Shown here: piece by piece, positions 53,300 through 62,181 of the stretch
Position numbering within the stretch: the stretch's first letter is position 1
How the letters are laid out: every line of letters begins with the position of its first letter
Source of the DNA: DATFKA01 sp042095835
GTDB lineage: Bacteria; Bacteroidota; Bacteroidia; Chitinophagales; Saprospiraceae
Assembly: GCA_042095835.1 (NCBI GenBank)
Contig: JBELML010000005.1
Location: forward strand, 33,670-97,669
DNA: 64,000 bases
Reading direction: 5' to 3'
The notes under the pieces: model-generated
Seen by the model: the letters and a program-made list of their open reading frames with translations, nothing else
Database searches by the model: none
Told to the model about the DNA's origin: nothing
Translations under genes and position numbers: made by a program

Positions 53300-53388
53300 G
53301 GTGACGTGGGTGAGTGGCTGAAACCACCGGTTTGCTAAACCGACGAGCTTCGAAAGGGGCTCCGCGGGTTCGAATCCCGCCGTCACCG
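53300..53388 (+). tRNA. tRNA-Ser(GCT)
   Basis: Acceptor GGTGACG/CGTCACC, D-arm GTGAGTGGCTGAAACCA, anticodon loop TTGCTAA between CGGT and ACCG (anticodon GCT), long class II variable arm with stem GAGC/GCTC, T arm GCGGG-TTCGAAT-CCCGC, discriminator G. It starts 16 nt after tRNA-Pro, and no promoter fits between them, so they are one transcript. Confidence 0.96.
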
Positions 53389-53398
53389 CAAGGAGGCA

Positions 53399-54085
53399 TT
53401 ACTTTGGAAGAGGTAATGCCTCTTTATATTTAGCTAGGCTTGCCCAATAACGAAGCAAAGGGTCATCTTTAAAGATTAACTTTAACAGTTGCGCTAGTGT
53501 GCCTGAGATTCCGACAATTTTAGCGACTTTATAGATTGCTGCATAATCGTAGTCCTCCGATTGAGCGTATTCATAAGTGGTGATATTTTTAGAGATGGAA
53601 TCTAAAAGATACTCTGGCATGAAATGGATGTCCTTGACCTGTAGAAGATGGTTATCTAGGGCAATTTGTAGAATAGTAGGTGCAAAATCCTTAAAAGTGA
53701 CTGGTCGATTTGTTTCCTTCTAGTCTTTGAACGGATTTAATTCCCTAAACTTCGGAGGAATAATTACACTCATCGGTACTTGGTGACCGAGGCTATTTCC
53801 TAAGATTTTGCTTCGCAGAGCACCACCACCATGATCGGAGTAGAAAAAGATGATAGTCGATTCAAGTAGTTTAGCCCGATTCCACCAACCCGTTTTCCCG
53901 GAGCTTTCGTCCCAGGCATCTTTGATAAACCGCTTTGCAGCGGTAGTGTTGTAGTCTGTTTTGCTATTATTGCTAGTGTAGTAGCCCACTTCTCTTAAAT
54001 ATTGTGGAAAGGGTTTGATCTCATTTGGTATTGGAAAAGCCGAGTGGTGATGTCCAGTACCATAGGTACAGGAGCGACCATCTAC
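53399..54085 (-). pseudogene. Decayed sulfatase pseudogene
   Basis: One minus-strand frame, opened only by an upstream TAA at 54086-54088, encodes pieces of a type I sulfatase: IKPFPQYLREVGYYTSNNSKTDYN, then a jump directly to TIIFFYSDHGGGALRSKILG (the second metal-site region), then VTFKDFAPTILQIA. The N-terminal part with the catalytic CxPSR cysteine is missing, about 100 residues between the two blocks are deleted, and an in-frame TAG (53722..53720) interrupts the frame after NPFKD. It is therefore not a working enzyme. It starts 10 bp from the end of tRNA-Ser on the opposite strand. Confidence 0.85.
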
Positions 54086-54161
54086 TTATAGGTTAAAGTT
54101 ATTTAGAATTAATCCAAATAATTTTATTATTTAAATAGACTCGCGTACTTTTACATCCATC

Positions 54162-54599
54162 ATGCAGGCATTATACAAACAAGGCGAGAAAAAGCGGCTT
54201 AAACAAGCCATCATTGTGGCACTTTTATTTATGCTGATCGGCACGGCTATGGAATTATATCTACTCGATCACTACGAAGATGGACTACAATTGATTCCTA
54301 TTATTTGTATAGGTGCCGCTCTTTTGCTAGTAATAATACTATCTTTTCGGAAGACTAGTCTCCTCCTAGGGCTATTTCAAATCTTACTTGTCCTAACGGC
54401 TCTCAGTGGCGTTTATGGTGTTTTTTTACACCTGCGGGCAAACTATGAGTTTGAACTGGAAATGAAGCCGAGTGCGAAAGGATGGGCGCTTTTTGTAGAA
54501 AGTCTAGCTGGAGCCTTGCCGACACTGGCACCTGCAAGCATGATTGTTTTAGCTTTAATTGGTTATTCCTATTTATTACTTATAAAACAAAATCAATGA
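54162..54599 (+). CDS. Four-helix membrane protein of unknown function
   Basis: A 145-residue integral membrane protein that I do not recognise. A basic N-terminus (QGEKKRLKQA) is followed by hydrophobic segments at about 16-33, 43-61, 66-86 and 115-138. It has the overall layout of a small DUF-type membrane protein. Its TGA stop overlaps the ATG of the HhH lipoprotein gene (ATGA), so the two are co-translated and possibly act together. Confidence 0.75.
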   Translation: MQALYKQGEKKRLKQAIIVALLFMLIGTAMELYLLDHYEDGLQLIPIICIGAALLLVIILSFRKTSLLLGLFQILLVLTALSGVYGVFLHLRANYEFELEMKPSAKGWALFVESLAGALPTLAPASMIVLALIGYSYLLLIKQNQ

Positions 54600-55285
54600 G
54601 AAAAATCTCACCATTATTATGGGGACTTATCTTATTTAACTGCATGATTTTTGCTTGTCAAGCTCCTCAAAATGCAGAAGAAGCAAGCAGCAGTCAATCC
54701 GAAGCAAGTACTGATAATACCACCGCTGAAGCAGAGGCAACAACTACAGATGTCTTAAACGTTAATCTTGCCACCGAAGCAGACCTCAAAGGGATTGGCT
54801 TTGCTACAGAAATGATTGCCCTAATTGTAGAGAATAGGCCTTTTCTGTCTATGAATAGCTTTGATGGTTTTTTAGGAGCAAAAGTGGATAAAGAAGATTT
54901 ATATAAAAAGGTTTTTGTCCCTTTTAATCTGAATACAACTGCCGAAGATGATTTTAAAATGATACCAGGTGTAGGTGACCGAATGGCGCATGAGTTTGAA
55001 GAATATAGACCCTACACCAGCATCCAACAATTCAGAAGAGAAATTGGAAAATATGTTGATGAGGACGAAGTGGCTCGCTACGAAAGCTATGTCTTTGTCC
55101 CGGTTGAATTAAATTCAGCATCTGAAGCTGACATCAAAGCTCTACCAGGCGTAGGCGACCGTATGGCGCACGAGTTTGAAGAATACAGACCTTATACCAA
55201 TATGGAGCAATTCCGTAAGGAAATTGGGAAGTATGTAGATGATAAAGAGTTGGCGAGATTAGAACGTTTCGTTTATCTAAAGTAG
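54596..55285 (+). CDS. Lipoprotein with three ComEA-like helix-hairpin-helix repeats
   Basis: A 229-residue lipoprotein (signal and lipobox FACQ, Cys about 20) with a Ser/Thr/Glu-rich linker. The rest has three related helix-hairpin-helix units: LNVNLATEADLKGIGFATEMIALIVENRPF; FNLNTTAEDDFKMIPGVGDRMAHEFEEYRPYTSIQQFRREIGKYVD; VELNSASEADIKALPGVGDRMAHEFEEYRPYTNMEQFRKEIGKYVD. The second and third are nearly identical, and both hold the PGVGDRMA hairpin that binds DNA in ComEA. The anchor places it on the outer side of a membrane. A DNA-uptake or DNA-binding role is suggested by family but not shown. Confidence 0.85.
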   Translation: MRKISPLLWGLILFNCMIFACQAPQNAEEASSSQSEASTDNTTAEAEATTTDVLNVNLATEADLKGIGFATEMIALIVENRPFLSMNSFDGFLGAKVDKEDLYKKVFVPFNLNTTAEDDFKMIPGVGDRMAHEFEEYRPYTSIQQFRREIGKYVDEDEVARYESYVFVPVELNSASEADIKALPGVGDRMAHEFEEYRPYTNMEQFRKEIGKYVDDKELARLERFVYLK

Positions 55286-55947
55286 CTCTCCACAGGTCAT
55301 GGCCAATCTTTTTTGGTGATGACCTGTTCTTACTTTTCGGGTGCAGTTCAGTTTTTTCATCCTCCTTTTATTATCCCATCTCAAGCACAGAAGTCTTACC
55401 TAAAGCTTCACATTGTTCTATATTTTTCTGAGTGCCACTTTTCCTTTTTGCATTTGTATTTTGATCGATAGCAAGATAATGGGTGCAAATCACAAAGAAT
55501 AAACTCTGCTTTGGTCACTAAATCCAGCTTTTGCAGCTTATGGAGATAATACTGTTGAAAATCCTTAAAGCTTAGGTTTCCATTACCAAAGACATAGAGG
55601 CGTATTATCGACTAGTCCATTTTTTATTTTTCCTAACAATCTTTGCGGGAATATGATTCCAGCTGGAGCGCAACTTTGCCAAAAACAAGTCCATAGACAG
55701 TAGACTTTTTTCGAGCGTAGTTTTATGTGATAAAAATGAAGAGTTTTGTTTCCAATCAAGGCGCGCCCAGAGCCTAATAGCCATAGCTATTAAGGTGAGG
55801 ACGCAACGCAGAGTGGGAGCAAAAGACGATTTTTTAGCCATACAAAATTATTTCGAATAAAGTCTAGTATATAGACCAATAGGCGCCTAGAAAGATGGAA
55901 TCTTATAGATAGGGAGAATATACTTGTAGTATTAATAATTCAATGTA
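55286..55947. other. Gene-poor region with minus-strand gene remnants
   Basis: This 662-bp stretch holds no clear intact gene. On the minus strand, 55605-55841 is open for 78 residues (MAKKSSFAPTLRCVLTLIAM...) with a basic composition but no recognised domain. 55433-55616 encodes a second open piece (RLYVFGNGNLSFKDFQQYYL...AEFILCD) in a different frame, reading like the beginning of an alpha/beta domain and then losing its pattern. Both look like the debris of former genes. Confidence 0.5.
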
Positions 55948-56880
55948 ATGTTTATGACCAGATTTCTTCTAATCGGTTCGCTATTGATAATTTTTATGGC
56001 GACCAATCTCCAAACTGCAGATGGACAATCAACCCTTCAAACCATCAACCTCAAAAAAGGTGAAGTTTTGGATATTTTATTGCTTAGTCAAAATTCTGGC
56101 ACGGAGGAGGATTTTAAAGCCTACTTTCAGACAGCAGTTCTGGTAGCAAAAAGGATGTCTTACCAATCCTTGCCGGGATTTAGAACCACTGCCCACGTCC
56201 AAGGAAATTTTTGCCCAAACGCTTTAATATTATCTAAATGGGATAATCTCGATATTCGGGAGCAATTTCTAGAAGAGATTATTAAAGAGGTCCCTACTTT
56301 TCATGAACAAAGAAGAACGATTTGGTCTTATTTTGGATTGCGGTATTTTGAAATTCAGGAAGATATTGACTTCACTGTAGACCAGGCAAAATTTCAAGTG
56401 GCTACTGCTTATTGGTTAGATGCTGAAAAGGAGTCGAGTCAATATTATAAGCGTTGGAAAGGCAGTATTCAAAAAATGGGTGGAAAAGTTTTAATAGAAT
56501 TGAAAGAGGGGAGGTCTCCTTTTGGCTATCAATTTAACCCGGATTATTTTGTGATTACTTCTTGGGAAAACGAGGCAAGCTTTAAAAAAATCCAAGAAAA
56601 GGCTCAACAATCAAATATGGACAATATTCAGCAGATCAACGCACCAGAGCTTTCTCGTTTATTAAACGAACGAATAGGTATGAGCTTTTTTGAATTTGTC
56701 AATTATTATCGCATTCACGAATTCATTAGCTTAGCAAAATCCTTAGGTATTGAGCAGAAGACCCTGTTGGGTTTAGCACAGGAGGCAGGCTTTCATTCTA
56801 AATCAACCTTTCATAAATCCTTCAAACAGATAATGGGTTGCCCACCCTCTGAGTACCTAAAAAAGGTAGAGTATTCTTAA
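55948..56880 (+). CDS. DUF1330-like domains fused to an AraC-type HTH
   Basis: A 310-residue chimera. The start (FMTRFLLIGSLLIIFMATNLQTADGQS) is a hydrophobic signal-like segment. Residues about 30-225 consist of two DUF1330/NIPSNAP-like ferredoxin folds (SYQSLPGFRTTAHVQGNFCPNALILSKWDNLDIREQFLEEI, then GKVLIELKEGRSPFGYQFNPDYFVITSWENEASFKKI). Residues about 230-310 are the AraC/XylS helix-turn-helix region (SRLLNERIGMSFFEFVNYYRIHEF ... LLGLAQEAGFHSKSTFHKSFKQIMGCPPSEYLKK), with the second HTH complete and the first reduced. If the N-terminal segment anchors it, DNA binding would be at the membrane. No neighbouring target is obvious. Confidence 0.8.
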   Translation: MFMTRFLLIGSLLIIFMATNLQTADGQSTLQTINLKKGEVLDILLLSQNSGTEEDFKAYFQTAVLVAKRMSYQSLPGFRTTAHVQGNFCPNALILSKWDNLDIREQFLEEIIKEVPTFHEQRRTIWSYFGLRYFEIQEDIDFTVDQAKFQVATAYWLDAEKESSQYYKRWKGSIQKMGGKVLIELKEGRSPFGYQFNPDYFVITSWENEASFKKIQEKAQQSNMDNIQQINAPELSRLLNERIGMSFFEFVNYYRIHEFISLAKSLGIEQKTLLGLAQEAGFHSKSTFHKSFKQIMGCPPSEYLKKVEYS

Positions 56881-57012
56881 GTTTCCCCAAACAAGTCGTC
56901 TACAGTGATTCTCCTCATTCTCAAGTCCTGATCTGCTATTTTTGCTGTGAGAATAGTAGGGAATCTCTTCTTGTTTTCGCCTTTACTTTCAAAAACATTG
57001 GTATTTTCAAGT

Positions 57013-57939
57013 ATGAAATACTTTAAACCATTTTTCATTTTTGTCCTGGGGTTCTTGGTTTTATTGATTAGCCAGTCTTTTGCTTACCTGTCTACATTTA
57101 ATCTGATTTTACAATTGGTTTTATTTGGCTTGGTGGTTTGTTGGCCGATTTGGAAGACAGGTAGAATGTCTTATGTAGATATTGCTTGGCCTTGGGGCCT
57201 TGTAGTTATTGGCATGCTGACCTTGATTTTTGGTGAAGGGTATTTGTGGAGAGTACGCCTGATTGGAGCCGTTTATTTATTTATTGGTTTACGGATGGGA
57301 GTAGGTGCTTTGCAGTTATGGAGAAAAGGATATATGAAAACAGAATTTCCTAGGTACCAATACCAACGCCGCCGATGGGAGCGTGCGGGTAAAAGTAATA
57401 TCCATTTAGCGATGCAGGTCGACGCTTTGGTACAAGGCTTTGCCAATGCCTCTTATTTAGCTTTTCCAGCCTTTATCATTGGGGCAAATCCCGATCCTCA
57501 ATTTTCTATTTTTGAAATCGTCGGATTGGTTATTTGGATACTCGCTTTCATTTTTGAGGCGGTCGCTGATGCTCAAAAGCTACAATTTTTACGAAAGATG
57601 AGAGCTTTAGGAGAGAGGAATAAAGTCTGTGATGTAGGACTATGGAAATACACTAGACATCCCAATTATTTTGCAGAGTGGATGGTCTGGAATGCTTTGG
57701 TTATCGCCGCCATACCATCTTGGCTGAATCTTATGACAAAAGAACATGTATTGATCTGGATCGCCCTAGGACTAGGATTACTTTTTGTCTCTAGGATCAT
57801 GTATATGTCCTTAGTCTATCTGACAGGAGCCGTTCCTTCAGAGTATTATTCTTTGCAGAAAAGGCCAGATTACGCAGCCTATCAGCAGCGCGTCAATCGA
57901 TTCTTTCCTGGCCGGCCGAAATCAACTAAAAATGAATAG
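57013..57939 (+). CDS. DUF1295 membrane protein (isoprenylcysteine methyltransferase-like)
   Basis: A 308-residue polytopic membrane protein with about seven hydrophobic segments. The family core is at the C-terminal half: AVADAQKLQFLRKMRALGERNKVCDVGLWKYTRHPNYFAEWMVWNALVI, containing the GLWKYTRHPNYF motif shared by DUF1295 and ICMT/steroid 5-alpha-reductase-like enzymes, which use SAM or NADPH on lipid-like substrates. The ATG at 57013 is used; a GTG at 56947 would add 22 residues. It is convergent with the DoxX gene. Confidence 0.88.
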   Translation: MKYFKPFFIFVLGFLVLLISQSFAYLSTFNLILQLVLFGLVVCWPIWKTGRMSYVDIAWPWGLVVIGMLTLIFGEGYLWRVRLIGAVYLFIGLRMGVGALQLWRKGYMKTEFPRYQYQRRRWERAGKSNIHLAMQVDALVQGFANASYLAFPAFIIGANPDPQFSIFEIVGLVIWILAFIFEAVADAQKLQFLRKMRALGERNKVCDVGLWKYTRHPNYFAEWMVWNALVIAAIPSWLNLMTKEHVLIWIALGLGLLFVSRIMYMSLVYLTGAVPSEYYSLQKRPDYAAYQQRVNRFFPGRPKSTKNE

Positions 57940-57951
57940 TTTCAGGTAGCT

Positions 57952-59223
57952 CTAAAAATCTTTCTGTTCCATTATCCACATAAAACCTCTGGTATCTAGC
58001 GTGAAGGCTTTTTCATTTCTTTTTAGAACAAGCGTTACCGAATCTTGGCCCAGGAGACCTTGCCATGTAAAAGTGTCTTCCTCCTTGCGATGAATTCCGC
58101 TAAAGGTTTCTAGCCGCTTTCCTCTTGGGGTGATTGTTAGCAGGTTCAAACTATCCAATTTAAACATAGCACCTTCTCTTAAAGAGGTGCCGAGCTGAAT
58201 CTGACCATAACTAGAGGTTCCATTTCTGCTATTGTTGATGACAATTTGATTCCAGCGTCTGGTATCTACTGCCGAGGTGTTTTCTACCCCGTTGACTTTA
58301 AAAGAATGCACATCATATGCCCCTTCAAGTTCAAAGGGCGTAAGCTGGTGTCTGGATTCATAATAGCCTCTGTACGTCATGGTGAGATTGATGAGCGCAT
58401 AGGCTATAAAACCATATTTCAGCAGGATTCTTCCCCATTTTTTCCAAGGAGTAGTGAAATTAAACCGAAAGCGCTCAATCATTTCCTGTTTATGGAATAG
58501 GAAAAAATTTAGGAGTTTAGGAATATCCTCGGCTAGCAAATAGATGCACATCAACCAAAGAGTGGCGGAAAAAAGCTTCACAGGGACGCCATACATGAAA
58601 TTGAGCAGAACTACATTTCCCAATACGCCCAATAGCAAAAGTAAACCAAGGATTAATGTCCTCCGAAATAGGATAAGCAAGCCTCCCAAAGCTTCTAAAA
58701 ATCCACTTAAAAACTGGTAAGGTTCGGAATATCCTATATACATCCAAGTGAAACGCATGGGTGTGAAATCACCTAATGGTGTGTAGAATTGCGTTAAAGA
58801 AGGGTAGGGCATCTGTAGTGCAAACATCTTTAGGATACCGTAAACAAACATCACATAGGCTAGGTAATAGCGCACACCAATCTTGGTCCAAAAGTTGAGA
58901 GAAGTATAATGGTTCCTTTTGCGATCAATTAAGGTCCAAATAATCGCCGCTACTAAGGCTATCCCCAAATAAGCGAGCTGCAAGGTCCAATCATCTAAAG
59001 AGTCTCCACTTCCTGTTGGGGAATGTTTCCATTTGGGCGTCTCGTGCAGATCAAGTAGATAATTTTGAATAAAGAATGCTGGATAGTAGTGATAATCTCC
59101 CCAGAGTTCTCCTATAAAAGGCAGAAAAGTAGAAAGACCAATATCCAACAGCAGAAATATAAATAGGAAACGGAAGCCAATTTTCTCCCAAGATTTCCAA
59201 GGTGTATTTGTGATCGTTTGCAT
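57952..59223 (-). CDS. DoxX-like membrane protein
   Basis: A 423-residue protein with about nine hydrophobic segments and a C-terminal soluble domain of about 120 residues. The DoxX-type core occurs around residues 130-250 (RYYLAYVMFVYGILKMFALQMPYPS ... FLSGFLEALGGLLILFRRTLILGLLLLLGVLGNVVLLNFM). The C-terminal domain (LNLLTITPRGKRLETFSGIHRKEEDTFTWQGLLGQDSVTLVLKRNEKAF) is beta-rich and likely outside. ATG 59223 is used; an alternative TTG start is at 59241. Its function is unknown. Confidence 0.82.
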   Translation of the reverse strand: MQTITNTPWKSWEKIGFRFLFIFLLLDIGLSTFLPFIGELWGDYHYYPAFFIQNYLLDLHETPKWKHSPTGSGDSLDDWTLQLAYLGIALVAAIIWTLIDRKRNHYTSLNFWTKIGVRYYLAYVMFVYGILKMFALQMPYPSLTQFYTPLGDFTPMRFTWMYIGYSEPYQFLSGFLEALGGLLILFRRTLILGLLLLLGVLGNVVLLNFMYGVPVKLFSATLWLMCIYLLAEDIPKLLNFFLFHKQEMIERFRFNFTTPWKKWGRILLKYGFIAYALINLTMTYRGYYESRHQLTPFELEGAYDVHSFKVNGVENTSAVDTRRWNQIVINNSRNGTSSYGQIQLGTSLREGAMFKLDSLNLLTITPRGKRLETFSGIHRKEEDTFTWQGLLGQDSVTLVLKRNEKAFTLDTRGFMWIMEQKDF

Positions 59224-59260
59224 ACCAGGTGATTTGAACAATTGAAGATCCTAATAATCC

Positions 59261-60322
59261 TTAAAATTGAATGGACTTCAAAGGGAAACTATATTCAATT
59301 CTTTGATTGTCATTGATATCCCACGTTTCCATTTTAATTGTAGTATTGTCTGGCTCCCAAAAAATACTAATCAAGCCAAAATGATTTTCCATAATTGGCC
59401 CTTCAATTCTATTCTTGTTTGGTGTGGCAAATAACCATGTAGAAGAAAGACCGCTAGAAGTGAAATCATAAATTGGATAAAAATCAGTTTCCAACTTTGA
59501 TATCTCCGAATAATGGACATCTCCTGAAATGAAGAAAACGCCATTCGCCTTCGTCTTATTTATTAATTCGAGCATACGCTCTTGTTCGTGCGGAAAGTTA
59601 GCCCATGCTTCATATCCATTGTATTCGATTCCAAATTGTGTTCCAGATCCTATGATCCTTATATCTGCGGGTACCTGTAATTGCGTTTCCAACCATTTCC
59701 ATTGCTCTTCTCCTAATAAAGTCGGTGCTGTGCTGGTATGCGGTGCATAGTCATTACTGTAAAAACGATACCTTCTATCCTCATCAAACTCTCCGTCATA
59801 AGGTTTGAGGTCATCTCTAAAGGTCCGGCCATCTAGTAAGATGATTTGGAGTTGATGCTCGCCATAGTTATATAGGTAGGAATGGTAAATTCCTAGATGA
59901 TCTCTTCTTGCAGAAGATTCGGGCTCCTCGAAGAAATCAAGGAATATCTCTTTTGATTCAGCTTTATAGGGATAGTTTTTTCCAATATCATTCCAGCCAT
60001 AATCGTGGTCGTCCCAAGTGGCAATAATGGGGACTTTGCTCTTTAAATGCTTAAATGAGGCCTTACTTTCCAATCGTCCGTATTTTGCTCTCAGGGTATC
60101 CATACTTTCGGTGTCTCCATAAATATTATCCCCCAAGAATACGAAGAGATCAGGATCATGTTGGACGATATTATTAAAAATAGGTAGCGGATGTCCTTCC
60201 CAACCACAAGAACCAAAGGCAATTTTGGTGATTTCTACATGACTATGCTCCACTTTGGATTCGGTGCATGATGCTAAGATGAGTAGCGCCAATAGGAAGC
60301 TTAGAAGCAATCTTGGTTTCAT
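59261..60322 (-). CDS. PhoD-like phosphodiesterase/alkaline phosphatase lipoprotein
   Basis: A 353-residue exported phosphatase. The signal ends in LILASC (lipidated Cys about 19). The metallophosphatase core of the PhoD family is clear: KIAFGSCGWE, FVFLGDNIYGD, IIATWDDHDYGWND, and FISGDVHYSEIS, with the metal ligands in the right order. It hydrolyses phosphate mono- or diesters in the periplasm or on the surface. It follows the DoxX gene upstream in transcription order by 37 nt on the same strand. Confidence 0.9.
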   Translation of the reverse strand: MKPRLLLSFLLALLILASCTESKVEHSHVEITKIAFGSCGWEGHPLPIFNNIVQHDPDLFVFLGDNIYGDTESMDTLRAKYGRLESKASFKHLKSKVPIIATWDDHDYGWNDIGKNYPYKAESKEIFLDFFEEPESSARRDHLGIYHSYLYNYGEHQLQIILLDGRTFRDDLKPYDGEFDEDRRYRFYSNDYAPHTSTAPTLLGEEQWKWLETQLQVPADIRIIGSGTQFGIEYNGYEAWANFPHEQERMLELINKTKANGVFFISGDVHYSEISKLETDFYPIYDFTSSGLSSTWLFATPNKNRIEGPIMENHFGLISIFWEPDNTTIKMETWDINDNQRIEYSFPLKSIQF

Positions 60323-60446
60323 AAACTTACTTGTTCATATAAACTTGAATGAGGATATTTATGCTATCCTCGTAAAGTTACTATCTATCAAGAAGAATGA
60401 AGGATTAGGCTAGGCTAATTTTTAAAGATACTCTTGGCTACAGGGG

Positions 60447-61370
60447 CTAAGAAAAATGTGGAATGACCGTTTCTCCTATTTCCTCTATCATTTCTTCGGC
60501 TGGCCTAGAGCCGTATTTTAAATTCAAAATGACGTGATTTACACCGTAGGATTCTAATAATTTCAAATGAGCTATTAGATAATCCGTGCCAGATTTAAAT
60601 CCAAGGTGAATAGGACTTGGTTTTGTCTGCGCGTTCGTGCTGATGTCTATATACAGGGATTGCATAAAAGGCTTCCAAGCTTGTTGAGTTTTGGTCAATG
60701 CTTGGTGCCACTGTTGCATCACCATTTGTAAGGTTCTAAAATCTCTTGGGTAATAAAGCCAACCATCGGAATATTCTGCAATCCAATCCAGCGATTGTCG
60801 CGAATGACCGGTAATGAGCATGGGTGTTTTTTGCTGATATTTCGGTAGTAAATCTATGCTGCCATTAGTCTCACCATAATATTTGGAGACATAAATGGGA
60901 AAATCTTCTTGTAAAGCTTTGATGTAAAAAAAGCTATCCCTAAACAAGGCTGATATATCCTCCAATTGATGATTAAAAGCAGGAAATTCTGAAGGACGAT
61001 CCCCCGATGCTACACCCAATATTAGCCTATGATTGGATAAGATTTGAAGACTATGAATAGATTTTGCGGTATGCACAGGATGCCGTAGTGGCAAAATAAT
61101 GCTACCCGTAGCTAGTGCAATATGCTTGGTTTGATTCATGATATGGGTCATATAAATCCAAGGATCATATAGTTGGCCCGCATCTCCAAAAGAAGGATCA
61201 TTAAAAGGTACATCTCTAAACCACAGCGCCTGGAAACCTAATTCTTCCGCTCGTTGAGCAAGTTGTTCTTGGTTTTCCATTTTTGCGGTTGAACCACTAT
61301 AAGCTTCAATTGGAAAGACTAGCCCTAGTGTCAATTTACCTTTGCTTGCTAATTGATTAAAAACACTCAT
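60447..61370 (-). CDS. Luciferase-like (LLM-class) flavin-dependent oxidoreductase
   Basis: A 307-residue TIM-barrel enzyme of the bacterial luciferase-like family that uses reduced FMN or F420. Visible are LGLVFPIEAYSG, AEELGFQALWFRDVPF, HIALATGSIILPLRHPVHTAKSIHSLQILSNHRLILGVASGD and the C-terminal GVNHVILNLKYGSRP. It is the second gene of the operon that begins with the SDR gene: its ATG (61370..61368) directly abuts the SDR stop (0 nt). The operon is controlled by the HxlR-type regulator opposite. Confidence 0.92.
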   Translation of the reverse strand: MSVFNQLASKGKLTLGLVFPIEAYSGSTAKMENQEQLAQRAEELGFQALWFRDVPFNDPSFGDAGQLYDPWIYMTHIMNQTKHIALATGSIILPLRHPVHTAKSIHSLQILSNHRLILGVASGDRPSEFPAFNHQLEDISALFRDSFFYIKALQEDFPIYVSKYYGETNGSIDLLPKYQQKTPMLITGHSRQSLDWIAEYSDGWLYYPRDFRTLQMVMQQWHQALTKTQQAWKPFMQSLYIDISTNAQTKPSPIHLGFKSGTDYLIAHLKLLESYGVNHVILNLKYGSRPAEEMIEEIGETVIPHFS

Positions 61371-62168
61371 TTAAGCTTTTACTATTTGTTCGGTTTCAGC
61401 GATTAGATGGCTTATTTTTTGGGGATTATAAGCATCGCTATGCGCTTTGGAAAATGCCCCCTTGTCGTTATCAAAATATTGCCCAGAGCGGTTAGCGTAC
61501 TGATCCGAGACAGCTAAGTCATAAATAATATCGGCACCTTTGTCTGCGGGAGACCAATACCGGCCATAGGCTTCTTGAACCATCTTGGTATTTAATAAAG
61601 ATCCAGGGTTGAGGGCGATGACATTGAGGAAGTCAAATTGTTGGGAAAGGTAAAAACTCCACATTGTCAAAGCCAACTTACTTTGTGCATAGGCTTCTTG
61701 TTCAGATAGCTTTTCGTGGCCTTTTAGTGCTGGAATTGAAACAGAAGATTGCGCTGCCGAACTTAAATTGATCACTCTCGGAGAGCTACCTTTCTGGAGT
61801 AAAGGCATCAGGCCATAAGTTAAGATATAGGGCGCAAAATAATTGACCGCAAATCGCAGGTCCAATCCATTTCGATTGGATGGAATACTACTTTTAAAAA
61901 CTCCAGCATTGTTGATGATTACGTCAATTTTTGACACTTTATCAGATAGCTCCTGGATCATTTTTTGGATGCTTCCAAAATCGGATAGATCAGCAATGGA
62001 CCCATCGATTTTAGGATTGCCAGACTTGTCTTTAATCTCTGCTATGGTTTCTTGTAGCTTTTCTCTATTTCTACCATGCAAAATCATTTGGTGCCCCTCT
62101 TTTGCCAATTGAGCAGCTGCTAATTTGCCAATGCCATCTGTACTACCTGTGAGGAGTATGGTATTCAT
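61371..62168 (-). CDS. SDR-family oxidoreductase
   Basis: A 265-residue short-chain dehydrogenase. TGSTDGIGKLAAAQLAKEG (residues 6-24) binds NAD(P); NNAGVF, SSAAQ and YAQSK give the catalytic Ser-Tyr-Lys set. It resembles the retinol-dehydrogenase/WW-oxidoreductase-like branch. It leads an operon with the luciferase-like enzyme, whose promoter (TTG 62232..62230, 20 bp, TAGTTTTG 62209..62202) lies between it and the HxlR gene. Confidence 0.92.
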   Translation of the reverse strand: MNTILLTGSTDGIGKLAAAQLAKEGHQMILHGRNREKLQETIAEIKDKSGNPKIDGSIADLSDFGSIQKMIQELSDKVSKIDVIINNAGVFKSSIPSNRNGLDLRFAVNYFAPYILTYGLMPLLQKGSSPRVINLSSAAQSSVSIPALKGHEKLSEQEAYAQSKLALTMWSFYLSQQFDFLNVIALNPGSLLNTKMVQEAYGRYWSPADKGADIIYDLAVSDQYANRSGQYFDNDKGAFSKAHSDAYNPQKISHLIAETEQIVKA

Positions 62169-62181
62169 TTGTTAAATTTTA

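Noticed and set aside
55605..55841. 78-residue minus-strand gene, possible transposase remnant
   Set aside because: It is basic but has no DDE or HTH motif that I can see; it is only reported as possible debris.
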